Shown: positions 23,491 to 32,699 of the stretch, in pieces
Numbering within the stretch: position 1 is the first letter of the stretch
Layout: each line of letters begins with the position of its first letter
Notes under the pieces: model-generated
Database searches by the model: none
What the model saw: the letters and a program-made list of their open reading frames with translations, nothing else
What the model was told of the DNA's origin: nothing
Translations under genes and position numbers: made by a program
Assembly (NCBI RefSeq): GCF_001718415.1
Contig: NZ_CP013378.1
Location: 3,038,001-3,102,000 of the forward strand
Origin: Burkholderia pseudomultivorans
GTDB taxonomy: Bacteria; Pseudomonadota; Gammaproteobacteria; Burkholderiales; Burkholderiaceae
Direction of reading: 5' to 3'
DNA: 64,000 bases

Positions 23491-24912
23491 TCACAGCGCG
23501 ACGCCGGCCGCGGCGGGCGCCGCGCGGCGCAGCGGCGGTGCGTCGTCGCCGAGGTCCCAGAAAAGGCCGGCCATCATCTGCAGCCCCTCGCGCACGACGC
23601 TCGCGAGCAAGTGCTCGTTCGGCGCGTGCTGCGAGCAGGCCGGATACGAATGCGGCACCCACAGCGTCGGCAGCCCGAGCGTATCGGCGAACACCTCGTT
23701 GGGCAGCGTGCCGCCGAGGTTCGGCAGGATGGCTGGCTTCTTGCCCGTCGTGCGTGCGAGCGACGCGACGGCCCAGCGCACCCACGGATCGTCGGGCGGC
23801 ACGCGCGTGGCCGGCGCGCCGCGCTCGACGTCGATCTCGACGTCGCCGAAACCGTGGGCATCGAGATGCGCGCGCAGGTGCGCGTGCAGCGCCTGCCAGT
23901 CGGTGCCGACGACGAAGCGGAGCTGGCAGTGCGCGTACGCGGCGGGCGGAATCGCGTTGACGGGGTGTTCGGGGTTGCCGGCCTTGAACGCGAGGATCTC
24001 GAGCGTGTTCCAGCCGAACACGCGCTCGGCCGCGGTGAGGCCCGGCTCGCCCCAGTCGGCGTCGAGCGCCGGATCGCCGGGGCCGCCGCCGACCGACAGA
24101 TCGGCGAGCGCTTCGCGCACGGCGGCCGGGATCGGCGGCGGGCGCAGCCCGGCGACGCGGATCGACCCGCGCGCATCGACGAGGCTTGCCAGCGCGTGCG
24201 CGAGCACGATCGCCGGATTGCGCAGCAGCCCGCCCCAGTTGCCGGAATGGTGCGCGCCGTCGCGGGCGTGCAGGCTCAGTCTGAAATTGACCGCGCCGCG
24301 CGAGCCGAGAAACACGGTCGGGCGTTCGGCGGCGATGCGCGGCCCGTCGGACGCGATCAGCACGTCGGCCGCGAGCGCGTCGCGTTGCTGACGGCACAGC
24401 GCATCGAGCCCGGGCGAGCCGGTTTCCTCGCCCATCTCGATCAGCAGTTTCGCGTTGAAGCCGAGCCGGCCGCCGCGCGCATCGAGCACGCTTGCCAGCG
24501 CGGCGAGGTTGATCGTGTGCTGGCCCTTGTTGTCGGCGCTGCCGCGTCCATACCAGCGGTCGCCGTCGGCGGTCAGCGTCCACGGCGACAGCGGCGCGCG
24601 CCACTGCGCGTCGTAGCCGCGCACGACGTCGCCGTGGCCGTAGATCAGCACGGTCGGCAGCGCGTCGTCCTCGTGGCGCGACGCAAGCAGGAACGGGCCG
24701 CCGCCGTCGACCGGGTTGTCGACGATGCGCGATACGAAGCCGAGGCGCGCGGCTTCGGGCGCGATCTCGTCGCTCAGGTACGCGCGCAGCGCGGCGGCGC
24801 TGCCGCTTTCCTGGCTTTCGGTGCGCAGGCCGACGCGGCGGCTCAGCGTGGCGAAGAAGGCACCGGATTCGAACTGGTCCAGCGCGTGCTGGAGGGCGGC
24901 GGTACGGCTCAA
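23491..24912 (-). CDS. M20-family metallopeptidase
   Basis: A 473-residue zinc hydrolase of the M20 family (dipeptidases, deacylases). VLIYGHGDVVRGYD contains the first metal-ligand His and the following Asp; EMGEETGSPGLDAL contains the catalytic Glu pair (about residues 155-160), and HSYPACSQHAPNEH has the last His ligand. A TTG start at 24910-24912 is preferred because GAGGAGA lies 8 bases upstream and gives MSRTAALQHALDQF; upstream sequence in the same frame is arginine/serine-rich and non-family. It is first in a two-gene operon with the MFS symporter and divergent from a LysR regulator. Confidence 0.88.
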   Translation of the reverse strand: MSRTAALQHALDQFESGAFFATLSRRVGLRTESQESGSAAALRAYLSDEIAPEAARLGFVSRIVDNPVDGGGPFLLASRHEDDALPTVLIYGHGDVVRGYDAQWRAPLSPWTLTADGDRWYGRGSADNKGQHTINLAALASVLDARGGRLGFNAKLLIEMGEETGSPGLDALCRQQRDALAADVLIASDGPRIAAERPTVFLGSRGAVNFRLSLHARDGAHHSGNWGGLLRNPAIVLAHALASLVDARGSIRVAGLRPPPIPAAVREALADLSVGGGPGDPALDADWGEPGLTAAERVFGWNTLEILAFKAGNPEHPVNAIPPAAYAHCQLRFVVGTDWQALHAHLRAHLDAHGFGDVEIDVERGAPATRVPPDDPWVRWAVASLARTTGKKPAILPNLGGTLPNEVFADTLGLPTLWVPHSYPACSQHAPNEHLLASVVREGLQMMAGLFWDLGDDAPPLRRAAPAAAGVAL

Positions 24913-25006
24913 GACAGGTCTCCTCGTCGGGGGCGGCCGCGCCAGGGGCGTGCGGGCAGCGTGAAGTGCGATCGATTCTAGGAAGCCGTTTTTTTTGTCA
25001 CAATGA

Positions 25007-25042
25007 TCGAATTTCGAACCTTTCTTTGCCGAAAAGGCAAAG
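25007..25042. promoter_or_regulatory. Two inverted repeats in the divergent LysR/M20 region
   Basis: TCGAA-T-TTCGA (25007-25017) and CTTTGCC-GAAAA-GGCAAAG (25024-25042) lie between the divergent genes, in an AT-rich patch. Either may be the LysR-regulator site; the second could also form an RNA hairpin in the regulator leader. Confidence 0.45.
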
Positions 25043-25075
25043 CGGAACGGCCCGCACCGGCCGGGAGACACGACC

Positions 25076-26029
25076 ATGGCGGCTTTCCTGCATGGCCTCG
25101 CGCTGCGGTATTTCGTCGAGGTGGCGCGCACCGGCTCGATCAGCGACGCGTCCGCGCGCCTGCACGTGGCGGTGTCGGCGATCAGCCGACAGATCGCGAA
25201 GCTCGAAAGCGAACTCGGCGCGCCGCTGTTCGAGCGCCGGCCGCGCGGGATGGCGCTGTCGGAAGCCGGCGAGCGGCTGCTGGGCTTTGCGCAGCGCAGC
25301 CTGCTCGAGGCCGAGCACGTGATGAAGGAGATCGGCGGGCTCGACGCGCTGCACGGCAGCTTGTTGAAGATCGCATGCTCGGAAGGGTTCGCGAGCGATT
25401 TCCTGCCGGGCGCGCTCGCGAGCTTCAAGGCGCGCCATCCGGGCGTCGATTTCTCGATGTGGGTCGTGTCGCCGGCCGACGCGACGCGGCGTGTGCGCGA
25501 GGGCGACGCCGACATCGCGCTGACCTTCAGCCTCGCACCGGAAAAGGGCGTATGCGTCGAGCACACCGAGCGCGCGCCGATCTTCGCGCTGGTGCGCCGC
25601 GATCATCCGCTGGCGGCGCGCGACGCGGTGTCGCTCGCCGACGTCGCGCATCACCCGCACGTGCTGCCGGAAGCCGGCACGACCGTGCGCCAGCTGATCG
25701 ACATCGCCTGCGCGCTCGACGGGCTGCTGCTCGAGCCCGAGCTGACGAGCAACAATACGGCGGCGATGTACCGCTACGCGCAGCGCACGGGCGCCGTGAT
25801 GTTCACCGGGCTGCTGTCGGTGCGCGACCGCTGCGACGCGGACGGCTTCGTCGTCGTGCCGCTGACGAACCCGCAGCTGCGCGAGCGCAGCATCCAGGTG
25901 CAGACGATGGCGGGGCGCGACCTGCCCGCGTCGGTGCGGGCGTTTCGCGACCATCTGATCGACGCGATGCAGGCGGCTTCGGCGCCGCCGGCGGCGGTGC
26001 GCGGCTCGCGACGCCCGCGCATGAGATAA
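25076..26029 (+). CDS. LysR-family transcriptional regulator
   Basis: A 317-residue LTTR: N-terminal helix-turn-helix (LRYFVEVARTGSISDASARLHVAVSAISRQIAKLE, about residues 10-44) and a C-terminal substrate-binding domain. It is divergent from the M20 peptidase-MFS pair, 163 bases apart, and most likely controls it in response to a substrate of that pathway. ATG 25076 follows GGGAGACACGACC. The long arginine-rich C-terminal tail (RGSRRPRMR) is unusual but probably harmless. Confidence 0.9.
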   Translation: MAAFLHGLALRYFVEVARTGSISDASARLHVAVSAISRQIAKLESELGAPLFERRPRGMALSEAGERLLGFAQRSLLEAEHVMKEIGGLDALHGSLLKIACSEGFASDFLPGALASFKARHPGVDFSMWVVSPADATRRVREGDADIALTFSLAPEKGVCVEHTERAPIFALVRRDHPLAARDAVSLADVAHHPHVLPEAGTTVRQLIDIACALDGLLLEPELTSNNTAAMYRYAQRTGAVMFTGLLSVRDRCDADGFVVVPLTNPQLRERSIQVQTMAGRDLPASVRAFRDHLIDAMQAASAPPAAVRGSRRPRMR

Positions 26030-26093
26030 TCGCCAATCCGCCTTCCGCGCCCGTGCGGCTCGCCGGGCCGCATCGCTCCGTTTCGACGCCAAA

Positions 26094-27227
26094 TTGAAGA
26101 ACCTGATTGTCACCCTCGATCGCGCCGGCGAGTTCGACGAGATCATCGACGTGCGCACGCCGCTCGAGTTCGCCGAGGACCATATCCCCGGCGCGCTGAA
26201 CGCGCCCGTGCTCAGCAACGAAGAGCGCGTGCTCGTCGGCACGATGTACCGGCAGGTGTCGCCGTACGACGCGACGCGCGTCGGCGCGGCGATCGTCGCG
26301 CGCAACATCGCGCGTCATCTCGATACGACCTTCGCCGACCGTCCGCGCAACTGGCGGCCGCTGATCTACTGCTGGCGCGGCGGCAAGCGCTCCGGCTCGA
26401 TGACGACCTGGTTCAACCTGATCGGCTGGCAGGCGCGTCAGCTCGAAGGCGGCTACAAGGCGTACCGCCGTTCGGTATGCGACACGCTCGACACGCTGCC
26501 GACGCGCTTTCGCTATATCGCGCTCGTCGGCCATACGGGCTGCGGCAAGACGCGGCTGCTGAACGCGCTGCGCGACGCGGGCGCGCAGACGCTCGATCTC
26601 GAGGCGCTCGCGCGCCATCGCGGTTCGCTGCTCGGCGCGCTGCCGGGCGTGCCGCAGCCGTCGCAGAAGGCATTCGATTCGGGGCTCGTCGAAACGCTCG
26701 GCCGTTTCGACCCCGCGTGGCCGGTGTTCGTCGAATCGGAAAGCCGCAAGATCGGCGTGGTGCAGCTGCCGATCGCGCTGCTCGACGCGTTCCACGCGGG
26801 ACCGTGGGTGCAGGTCGAAGCCGCGCGCGACGAGCGCATCGCCTTCCTGCTCGACGATTACGCACACCTGTTCGACGATCCGGCAACGTTCAATGCGCAG
26901 CTGGAACGGCTGATCGGGTTGCACAGCCGCGAAGCGGTCGCGCGCTGGCGCACGCTGATCGAAGCGGACGCCCGCGCCGAGCTGTTCGGCGAACTGATCG
27001 ACCGGCATTACGATCCGGCCTATGCGCGGACTTACCGCGCGTCGTACGGCAAGCCGAACCGCGCGCTGACCTTCGTGTTCCGGCCCAACGCGGCCGACGT
27101 GCCCGACCAGGCGCGTGCGCTGCTCGCGCAACTGGCGCAGGCCGGATTGCCGGCGTCGCCGGCGCTGGCGGCGGCGTCCGGCACATCATCCGCTACCGAT
27201 AACGACCAACCGACCACCCTACGATGA
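26094..27227 (+). CDS. mnmH: tRNA 2-selenouridine synthase
   Basis: MnmH (SelU) replaces sulfur by selenium in 2-thiouridine at tRNA wobble position 34, through a geranylated intermediate. The 377-residue protein has an N-terminal rhodanese domain (DEIIDVRTPLEFAEDHIPGA) with catalytic Cys93 in YCWRGGKRSGS, and a P-loop GHTGCGKT at 146-153. The start is a TTG at 26094; no in-frame ATG nearby would keep the rhodanese domain. Its stop overlaps the ATG of a permease gene (ATGA), so the two are translationally coupled. Selenophosphate synthase (selD) is not adjacent. Confidence 0.93.
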   Translation: MKNLIVTLDRAGEFDEIIDVRTPLEFAEDHIPGALNAPVLSNEERVLVGTMYRQVSPYDATRVGAAIVARNIARHLDTTFADRPRNWRPLIYCWRGGKRSGSMTTWFNLIGWQARQLEGGYKAYRRSVCDTLDTLPTRFRYIALVGHTGCGKTRLLNALRDAGAQTLDLEALARHRGSLLGALPGVPQPSQKAFDSGLVETLGRFDPAWPVFVESESRKIGVVQLPIALLDAFHAGPWVQVEAARDERIAFLLDDYAHLFDDPATFNAQLERLIGLHSREAVARWRTLIEADARAELFGELIDRHYDPAYARTYRASYGKPNRALTFVFRPNAADVPDQARALLAQLAQAGLPASPALAAASGTSSATDNDQPTTLR

Positions 27228-28282
27228 CGACCACCCGCACCCAACCCAGCCCGGCGCTCGGCTGGATGACCTTCCTGCTGATCGCGGTCGCAGGACTGTT
27301 CTACGTGAAATGGTTTCCGTACTACAACAAGGCGTTCGTCGCGGCCGAGCACCATTCGATCGGCCAGTCGATCCTGATGGGCACGTCGGCGACGGCGCCC
27401 GAGCCGTCGCTGAAGGCCGCGCTCGATTACGCATGGGCGTACGGCAAGGCGATCTGGCAGGCGATGGTGCTCGGCCTGCTGCTCGGCTCGGCCGTGCAGG
27501 CGCTGCTGCCGGCGCACTGGGTCGCACGCGTGCTGGGCCGCACCGGTTTCGGCAGCGTCGCCGCGGGCGGCCTGCTGTCGCTGCCCGGCATGATGTGCAC
27601 CTGCTGCGCGGCGCCCGTCGTCGCGGGACTGCGGGCGCGGCACGCGTCGCCGGGCGGCGCGGTCGCGTTCTGGCTCGGCAATACGGTGCTGAACCCGGCC
27701 GCGCTGGTGTTCATGGGCTTCGTGCTCGGCTGGCACTGGAGCGCGCTGCGGCTCGTGCTCGGCGTCGCGATGGTGTTCGGGATCGGCTATCTGCTGAACC
27801 GCATCGCACGTCCGGAAGATCGCAGCATCGACGACGCGCAGCTCGCGGCGCTGGCCGCCGAGCAGGCCGCGGCCGGCAATCCGTTCGTGCGCTGGATCAA
27901 GCTGCTCGCGCGGATGGCCGTGCGGCTCGTGCCGGAGTACATCGTGCTGGTGCTGCTGCTCGGCGCCGCGCGCGCGTGGCTGTTTCCGCATATCGGTCCG
28001 GACATCGGCAATCATCTCGGCTGGATCGTCGCGTTCGCGGTTGCGGGCATGTTGTTCGTGATCCCGACGGCGGGCGAGGTGCCGATCATCCAGGCGATGC
28101 TGTCGCTCGGCATGGGCGTCGGCCCTGCCGCCGCGCTGCTGATGACGCTGCCGCCGATCAGCGTGCCGTCGATCGCGATGCTCGCGCGTTCGTTCAAGCC
28201 CTACATGCTGGCGATCGTCGCGATCCTGGTCGTCGCGTTCGGGATTGCGAGCGGGCTGCTCGCGGTCGCGTTCGGGTTCTGA
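27224..28282 (+). CDS. DUF318/ArsP-type permease
   Basis: A 352-residue integral membrane protein with about eight to nine helices. The motif GMMCTCCAAPVVAGLR (about residues 124-139) with three cysteines, and a second related half (GEVPIIQAML...PPISVPSIAML), identify the DUF318 permease family that includes ArsP and YraQ. ArsP exports trivalent organoarsenicals; other members are uncharacterised. The cysteine cluster suggests a soft metal(loid) or thiol/selenol ligand. Translational coupling to mnmH hints at selenium or sulfur chemistry, which is inference. Confidence 0.82.
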   Translation: MTTTRTQPSPALGWMTFLLIAVAGLFYVKWFPYYNKAFVAAEHHSIGQSILMGTSATAPEPSLKAALDYAWAYGKAIWQAMVLGLLLGSAVQALLPAHWVARVLGRTGFGSVAAGGLLSLPGMMCTCCAAPVVAGLRARHASPGGAVAFWLGNTVLNPAALVFMGFVLGWHWSALRLVLGVAMVFGIGYLLNRIARPEDRSIDDAQLAALAAEQAAAGNPFVRWIKLLARMAVRLVPEYIVLVLLLGAARAWLFPHIGPDIGNHLGWIVAFAVAGMLFVIPTAGEVPIIQAMLSLGMGVGPAAALLMTLPPISVPSIAMLARSFKPYMLAIVAILVVAFGIASGLLAVAFGF

Positions 28283-28510
28283 CCGACCGGCGCGGCGCGG
28301 TGTGCGCCGGGCGCCGGCCGGTCGATCCGGCTGGTGCGCGCGGCCGGCTGGCGGGGCGGGGTGCCCGGCTGTCGATGCCGCCGCGCGCCCGGGCGGGCGG
28401 CCGCTCGATGCCGCTCGTGTCGTCCGGCCGGCCCGCCGGGCCGTTATATTTATCCGGCGCCGCCGTTTTGCGCGTGCGGCGCCCTTTACAAGAAGCAAAC
28501 AGGAAAACGC

Positions 28511-28933
28511 ATGTCCCAACCGAAGATTCATCCTCGACTTGAAAAGGCGCTGACGCGCGGCGATCTCGCGATTCGTCAGGCCAATTCCGCGCGCGCGACC
28601 GCCGTGCTGAGCGCGCTCGGCACGATGATCGTCGAGGCGTCCGCGACGATCGGCGTCGAGGCCAGCATCGACATCCCGCAGGGCGATCGCATCTACGATC
28701 CGGTCAACGGCCTGTGGCCGCAGAAAATGCTGGTGTCGTTCGACGGTCCGGTCGAGGATGCCGACGCGGAAGAGCTGCGCACCGTCTATCTCGTTGCCGA
28801 TGATCCGGGCACGCAGTTCCGCGTCGAATGGCATCGCGCGGACGGCAAGCTCGGCCGCCACGAAGGCGGCCCGCTCGCGACCGTCGCGTTCCTGACCGAC
28901 GTCGAGATTCCGTGGAGCGACGACGACGAATAA
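28511..28933 (+). CDS. Hypothetical protein, 140 aa
   Basis: MSQPKIHPRLEKALTRGDLAIRQANSAR... is a soluble protein with an acidic C-terminus (IPWSDDDE). No motif is recognised. ATG 28511 follows CAGGAAAACGC. A TATATT element upstream (near 28445) suggests its own promoter. It converges on the nodJ-like gene. Confidence 0.65.
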   Translation: MSQPKIHPRLEKALTRGDLAIRQANSARATAVLSALGTMIVEASATIGVEASIDIPQGDRIYDPVNGLWPQKMLVSFDGPVEDADAEELRTVYLVADDPGTQFRVEWHRADGKLGRHEGGPLATVAFLTDVEIPWSDDDE

Positions 28934-28979
28934 CGTCGTCGCGCAGTACGAATGAAGCTGGCGCCGCGCGCGCCGGCGG

Positions 28980-29813
28980 TCAGCGCATCAGCCGGCGCCG
29001 GAACAGCCACGCGCACAGCAGGAACCCGCCGATCGCATAGCCGGCGAGCACGGCGACGTGCAGGCCGACGTCGCTCGCCGGCCGGCCGAGCATCGCGGGC
29101 CGGATCAATTCGACTGCGTGCGCGAGCGGCAGCGCATGCGCCGCGTGCTGCGCGAGCGGCGGCAGCTGCGTGATCGGGAAGAACACGCCCGACAGCAGCA
29201 GCATCGGCGTCAGCACGAGCGTCTGATAGAACATGAAGAAGTCGTAGGACGGCGCGAGCGCCGTGACGATCATCGCGACGCTCGCGAACGCGAGGCCCGC
29301 GAGCGCGATCACGGGCAGCACCGCGAGCATCGACGGAAACCGCGCATAGCCGAGCGCGCCCGCGACGAGCATGATCGCGGCGCCCGACAGCATCGCCTTG
29401 CTGGCGGCCCACGCGATCTCGCCGAGCACGACGTCGCCGAGCGCGAGCGGCGTGTGCATGATCGCTTCCCAGGTGCGCTGCACGTGCATTCGCGAAAAGC
29501 CCGAATACATCGACTCGAAGCTCGCGGACATCATCACGCTCGAGCCCACCGTGCCGGCCGCGAGAAATGCGATGTACGACACGCCGTCGACATGGCCGAG
29601 CATCAGCCCGAGCCCGAAACCCAGCCCGAACAGATAGATCATCGGATCCGCGAGATTGCCGAACATCGACGCGAGCGCGAGCTTGCGCCAGACGAGATAG
29701 TTGCGGCGCCACACGGCGATCCAGTTGCTCGCGTTCGCGGGCAGCGCCAGCGCGAAGCGCGACTCGCGCGGCGGGGCGCTGGGCGCGGCGGCGGAATAGT
29801 TGCGTACGTCCAT
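28980..29813 (-). CDS. nodJ: ABC-2 type exporter permease, NodJ-like
   Basis: A 277-residue permease with six transmembrane helices, belonging to the ABC-2 / DrrB-NodJ group. [22 protein letters not shown] (about residues 97-118) is the typical cytoplasmic coupling segment. NodIJ exports lipochitin signals in rhizobia; in non-nodulating Burkholderia the substrate of this conserved pair is unknown, so the symbol reflects similarity only. It follows the ATPase gene by 6 bases. Confidence 0.85.
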   Translation of the reverse strand: MDVRNYSAAAPSAPPRESRFALALPANASNWIAVWRRNYLVWRKLALASMFGNLADPMIYLFGLGFGLGLMLGHVDGVSYIAFLAAGTVGSSVMMSASFESMYSGFSRMHVQRTWEAIMHTPLALGDVVLGEIAWAASKAMLSGAAIMLVAGALGYARFPSMLAVLPVIALAGLAFASVAMIVTALAPSYDFFMFYQTLVLTPMLLLSGVFFPITQLPPLAQHAAHALPLAHAVELIRPAMLGRPASDVGLHVAVLAGYAIGGFLLCAWLFRRRLMR

Positions 29814-29819
29814 GGTCGA

Positions 29820-30734
29820 TCAGTCCTGCATGTCGCGGCCGGTGAGCCGCAGGAACACGTCCTCCAGATTGGCCGGACGATGCAGATAGCGCAATCCCGC
29901 GCGACCCTTGATCCGCGCGCTGAGCGGCTCGGGGTCGGTCACGTAGCAGAACAGCGTCTCGCCGCTGATTTCGGTGCGCTGCGCGAGCGGCGCGAGTTCG
30001 TCGCGCAGCGCGGCCGGGTCCGGCCCGTAGATCTCGATCACGTCGCAGCCGATTTCCGATTCGATCAGCGCGTGCGGCGCGCCCTCGGCGATCTTGCGGC
30101 CTTCCTCGATCACGCACAGCCGGTCGCACAGGCGTTCGGCTTCCTCCATGAAATGCGTGGTGATCAGGATCGTCTTGCCGCGCGCGAGCAGCGAGCGCAG
30201 CCGTTCCCACATCAGGTGCCGCGCCTGCGGGTCGAGACCCGTCGTCGGCTCGTCGAGCACCAGCACGTCGGGATCGTTGACGAGCGCGCGCGCGAGCGTG
30301 AGGCGGCGTTTCATGCCGCCGGACAGTTCGCCCACCTTCGCATCGGCCTTGTTCTCGAGCTTCGCGAATTCGAGCAGCGGCTGCACCAGCGCACGCGCGG
30401 CCTGCGCCGACATCCCGAAATAGCGGCTGAACACGAGCAGATTCTCGCGAACCGTGAAATCGGGATCGAGATTGTCGAACTGCGGGACGACGCCGACGCG
30501 CTGGCGCGCATGCCGCGCGCGCGACGGTACCGGCTCGCCGCACAGCGAAATGGCGCCCGCGTCGGGATGCGCGAGGCCGAGCAGCATCTTCAGCGTCGTG
30601 GTCTTGCCGGCGCCGTTCGGCCCGAGCAGGCCATAGCATTCGCCGGCCTGCACATGGAAGGACAGGCCGTTGACGACGAGCTTGTCGCCATAGCGCTTTT
30701 CGACATTGCGGAAATCGATGGGTGCGACGGACAT
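29820..30734 (-). CDS. nodI: ABC exporter ATP-binding protein, NodI-like
   Basis: A 304-residue ATPase, the usual NodI length. Walker [10 protein letters not shown] at 38-46, signature [15 protein letters not shown], Walker [15 protein letters not shown] and the switch [14 protein letters not shown] are all present. The DrrA/NodI-type C-terminal domain of about 80 residues follows. ATG at 30732-30734 begins [16 protein letters not shown]; upstream sequence in frame is non-family. It forms an operon with the NodJ-like permease. No nod gene cluster surrounds it. Confidence 0.88.
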   Translation of the reverse strand: MSVAPIDFRNVEKRYGDKLVVNGLSFHVQAGECYGLLGPNGAGKTTTLKMLLGLAHPDAGAISLCGEPVPSRARHARQRVGVVPQFDNLDPDFTVRENLLVFSRYFGMSAQAARALVQPLLEFAKLENKADAKVGELSGGMKRRLTLARALVNDPDVLVLDEPTTGLDPQARHLMWERLRSLLARGKTILITTHFMEEAERLCDRLCVIEEGRKIAEGAPHALIESEIGCDVIEIYGPDPAALRDELAPLAQRTEISGETLFCYVTDPEPLSARIKGRAGLRYLHRPANLEDVFLRLTGRDMQD

Positions 30735-31065
30735 GGAAGATTGGCGTTGGATGCGGGCGGGATGCTGCTGCCGGACACGTGCCGGCGCGAACGGAGCGGA
30801 CGAACGCGTGTCAGACGGGCATGACCGAAGCGAACGATCGCGATGCCGGTGGCAGGCTGCGGCACGGCGGCACGAACGGGCCATTCTAGTGCATCGCCCG
30901 CATCCGTTCAGCGCATCTGCGTGCGAAACGGTGCGTGCCGGATCGTGCACTGCATCATCGCGGGCGCGCCGTGCGCGGCGCATCAGCGTTTTCCATCCCT
31001 TGCGTCCTGAATTGCGGCGCACCATGATGAAGGCGTAGGGCTCGTTGTCGCGATAGGGAGGTTTC
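30735..31065. other. Divergent intergenic region, nodI-like / universal stress protein
   Basis: About 330 bases. TTGCGT (31000-31005) and CATGAT (31023-31028) with 17-base spacing may be a weak promoter for the stress-protein gene. Nothing else is supportable. Confidence 0.35.
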
Positions 31066-31563
31066 ATGGCTAGCTACAACAAGATTTTGCTGTGCTACGA
31101 CGGCACGCTCGAAGGGCGCAAGGCCCTGCGCTGCGGCGCCAATCTCGCACTGGACCTGAAGGCCGAAACGCACCTGCTGTCGGTGGTCGACATGCGTTCG
31201 AGCATCGCGCAAAGCGCAGGGCTGCTGACCGATGTCGCGTGCGGCCGCTTCGAGGAAACCGCCCGGGAAATCCTGCAGGAAGGCGTCAACTGGCTGCGCG
31301 AGCGCGGTGTGCAGGCCGAAGGCCATTTTGCGTTCGGCTATCCGATCGACGAAATCGCGAATCTCGCGACCGAGCTGAAGGTCGACCTGGTCGTCGTCGG
31401 CCACCGGTGCCGCAGCGGGCTGTCGAGATGGTGGATGGGCTCGGGCAATACGCAGCTGCTCGATCGGGTGAACTGCAGCATCCTGGTGGCGTGCTCGTCG
31501 GCGGAAGAGCAAAAGGCCGAGATCGCACGCGAACGCGAAGCGGCGACCGCGAGCGGCAAATAA
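31066..31563 (+). CDS. Universal stress protein UspA family
   Basis: A 165-residue single-domain Usp. The ATP-binding pattern near the C-terminus, [20 protein letters not shown] followed by SILVAC, fits the G-2X-G-9X-G(S/N) motif of ATP-binding Usp proteins, although the loop is lengthened by the Trp pair. Role: survival under stress, mechanism not defined by sequence. ATG 31066 follows GGGAGGTTTC. Confidence 0.9.
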   Translation: MASYNKILLCYDGTLEGRKALRCGANLALDLKAETHLLSVVDMRSSIAQSAGLLTDVACGRFEETAREILQEGVNWLRERGVQAEGHFAFGYPIDEIANLATELKVDLVVVGHRCRSGLSRWWMGSGNTQLLDRVNCSILVACSSAEEQKAEIAREREAATASGK

Positions 31564-31605
31564 TCCGCGATGCAGGGTTGAGTGGCGGTGCGCGGCGCAG
31601 CCCGC

Positions 31606-32307
31606 TTACGCGTGCAGGTCGATCGCGGACAGCTTCCACGAGAACAGGCCGAAGCGGTGGAAGATCGCCGCATAGCGCGTGCCGTCCGCCGTGCGCTGGT
31701 AGGTCACGACGAACTCGTCGATATTCCGGTAGCCGGCGCTCGTCTGCTGCTGGCGCGGCGCCGCGCCCGGGCTTGCAGGCGCGGGCGCCGGTGCGGGCGA
31801 TGACGCGGTCGTCGCCGCATTGCTGGCCGGTGTGGCAGCGCTCGCCGGACCGGCTGTACTCGCAGGCGGCGCGGTCGATTCCGCGCCCGGTGCGCCGCCC
31901 GGCGGCGCCGACCATTCGGGCGGGCGCTCGCCCGGATTGCCGCGCGGCGGCAATCCGCTCATCAATGCGGCCACGCCTTCCGGCGTCGCATACGCGTCGA
32001 CCAGCGGGCCGATCAATGCGGACCCGATCAACGCCCCGATCACCGCGAACGGATTGTCTTTCTTCACCGCGTCGATCCGGCGCATCAACTCTTCCGTGAC
32101 CTGCTGCTTCAGGCTGATGCGCAGCGACGGAAAATCGACATATTCGCTGACGGCCTGCGCATCACGCGCATCGACCGCCGATTTCAGGCGATCGAGCGCG
32201 ATATACGGCGACGCGTACGCATAGCCGATCGCCGCAACGACGACGACGGCCATCACGACGATCAGCAGGGGTTTGAGCCGCGACGTGCGGCCCGGGGATT
32301 GCGTCAC
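31606..32307 (-). CDS. DUF2939-type membrane-anchored protein
   Basis: A 233-residue protein with one N-terminal transmembrane anchor (about residues 13-33) and a periplasmic DUF2939 domain: ASPYIALDRLKSAVDARDAQ and VDFPSLRISLKQQVTEEL. A long Pro/Ala/Ser linker (about 123-182) separates this from a C-terminal domain ending LFSWKLSAIDLHA. A GTG start at 32305-32307 is chosen because GGAGG sits 4 bases upstream. It is third on the minus strand after lexA and a small gene, and might belong to the same transcript. Function unknown. Confidence 0.75.
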   Translation of the reverse strand: MTQSPGRTSRLKPLLIVVMAVVVVAAIGYAYASPYIALDRLKSAVDARDAQAVSEYVDFPSLRISLKQQVTEELMRRIDAVKKDNPFAVIGALIGSALIGPLVDAYATPEGVAALMSGLPPRGNPGERPPEWSAPPGGAPGAESTAPPASTAGPASAATPASNAATTASSPAPAPAPASPGAAPRQQQTSAGYRNIDEFVVTYQRTADGTRYAAIFHRFGLFSWKLSAIDLHA

Positions 32308-32336
32308 GATACCTCCGGTGCGGGACGGTTCCGCAA

Positions 32337-32672
32337 TCAGAGACCGCCTTGCGCGGCAGAACGTTCCTCGGCGATGCAGCGATCGATCATCCGGCACACG
32401 GCGTCGATCGTCCCGACCATGATCAGCCGCGAGCGGCCGTGATAGACGCGCACCGGCGCGCGGCGCGCCGGTTCTGCATGATTCAGGCCGGCGTTCAGCG
32501 ACACCCGCGCGAAGGCGGGCAGCGCCGACGGCAGCAGCGACGCCTGCCGTTCGACTGCGACTTCTTGGCCGGCGGGCGCCGCAGCGGTGAGCGGCGCGCA
32601 GGGCGTGCGGCCGCGCAGATGGCGCAGGCGACCGAATTGACGGAAAGGCAGCAGGCGGGCAAGGCGTTCCAT
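32337..32672 (-). CDS. Small protein encoded directly after lexA
   Basis: A 111-residue basic protein, MERLARLLPFRQFGRLRHLRG..., ending with a helix DAVCRMIDRCIAEERSAAQGGL. I do not recognise a family. The ATG follows GGAGAACATC on the minus strand, a good ribosome-binding site. It begins 27 bases after the lexA stop, so it is almost surely in the lexA transcript and thereby SOS-inducible. Genes in this position in other bacteria include sulA-like inhibitors, but no similarity is visible. Confidence 0.6.
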   Translation of the reverse strand: MERLARLLPFRQFGRLRHLRGRTPCAPLTAAAPAGQEVAVERQASLLPSALPAFARVSLNAGLNHAEPARRAPVRVYHGRSRLIMVGTIDAVCRMIDRCIAEERSAAQGGL

Positions 32673-32699
32673 GATGTTCTCCTGAGCGAGACGGATGGG

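Noticed and set aside
23491..25566. Upstream extension of the M20 peptidase to a 691-codon protein
   Set aside because: The extra N-terminal part is Arg/Ser-rich, overlaps the divergent LysR gene antisense, and a TTG with a good ribosome-binding site at 24912 explains the family length.
28980..30734. nodIJ-like genes as evidence for nodulation
   Set aside because: No nodABC or other symbiosis genes are near; this pair is found in many non-nodulating Burkholderia.
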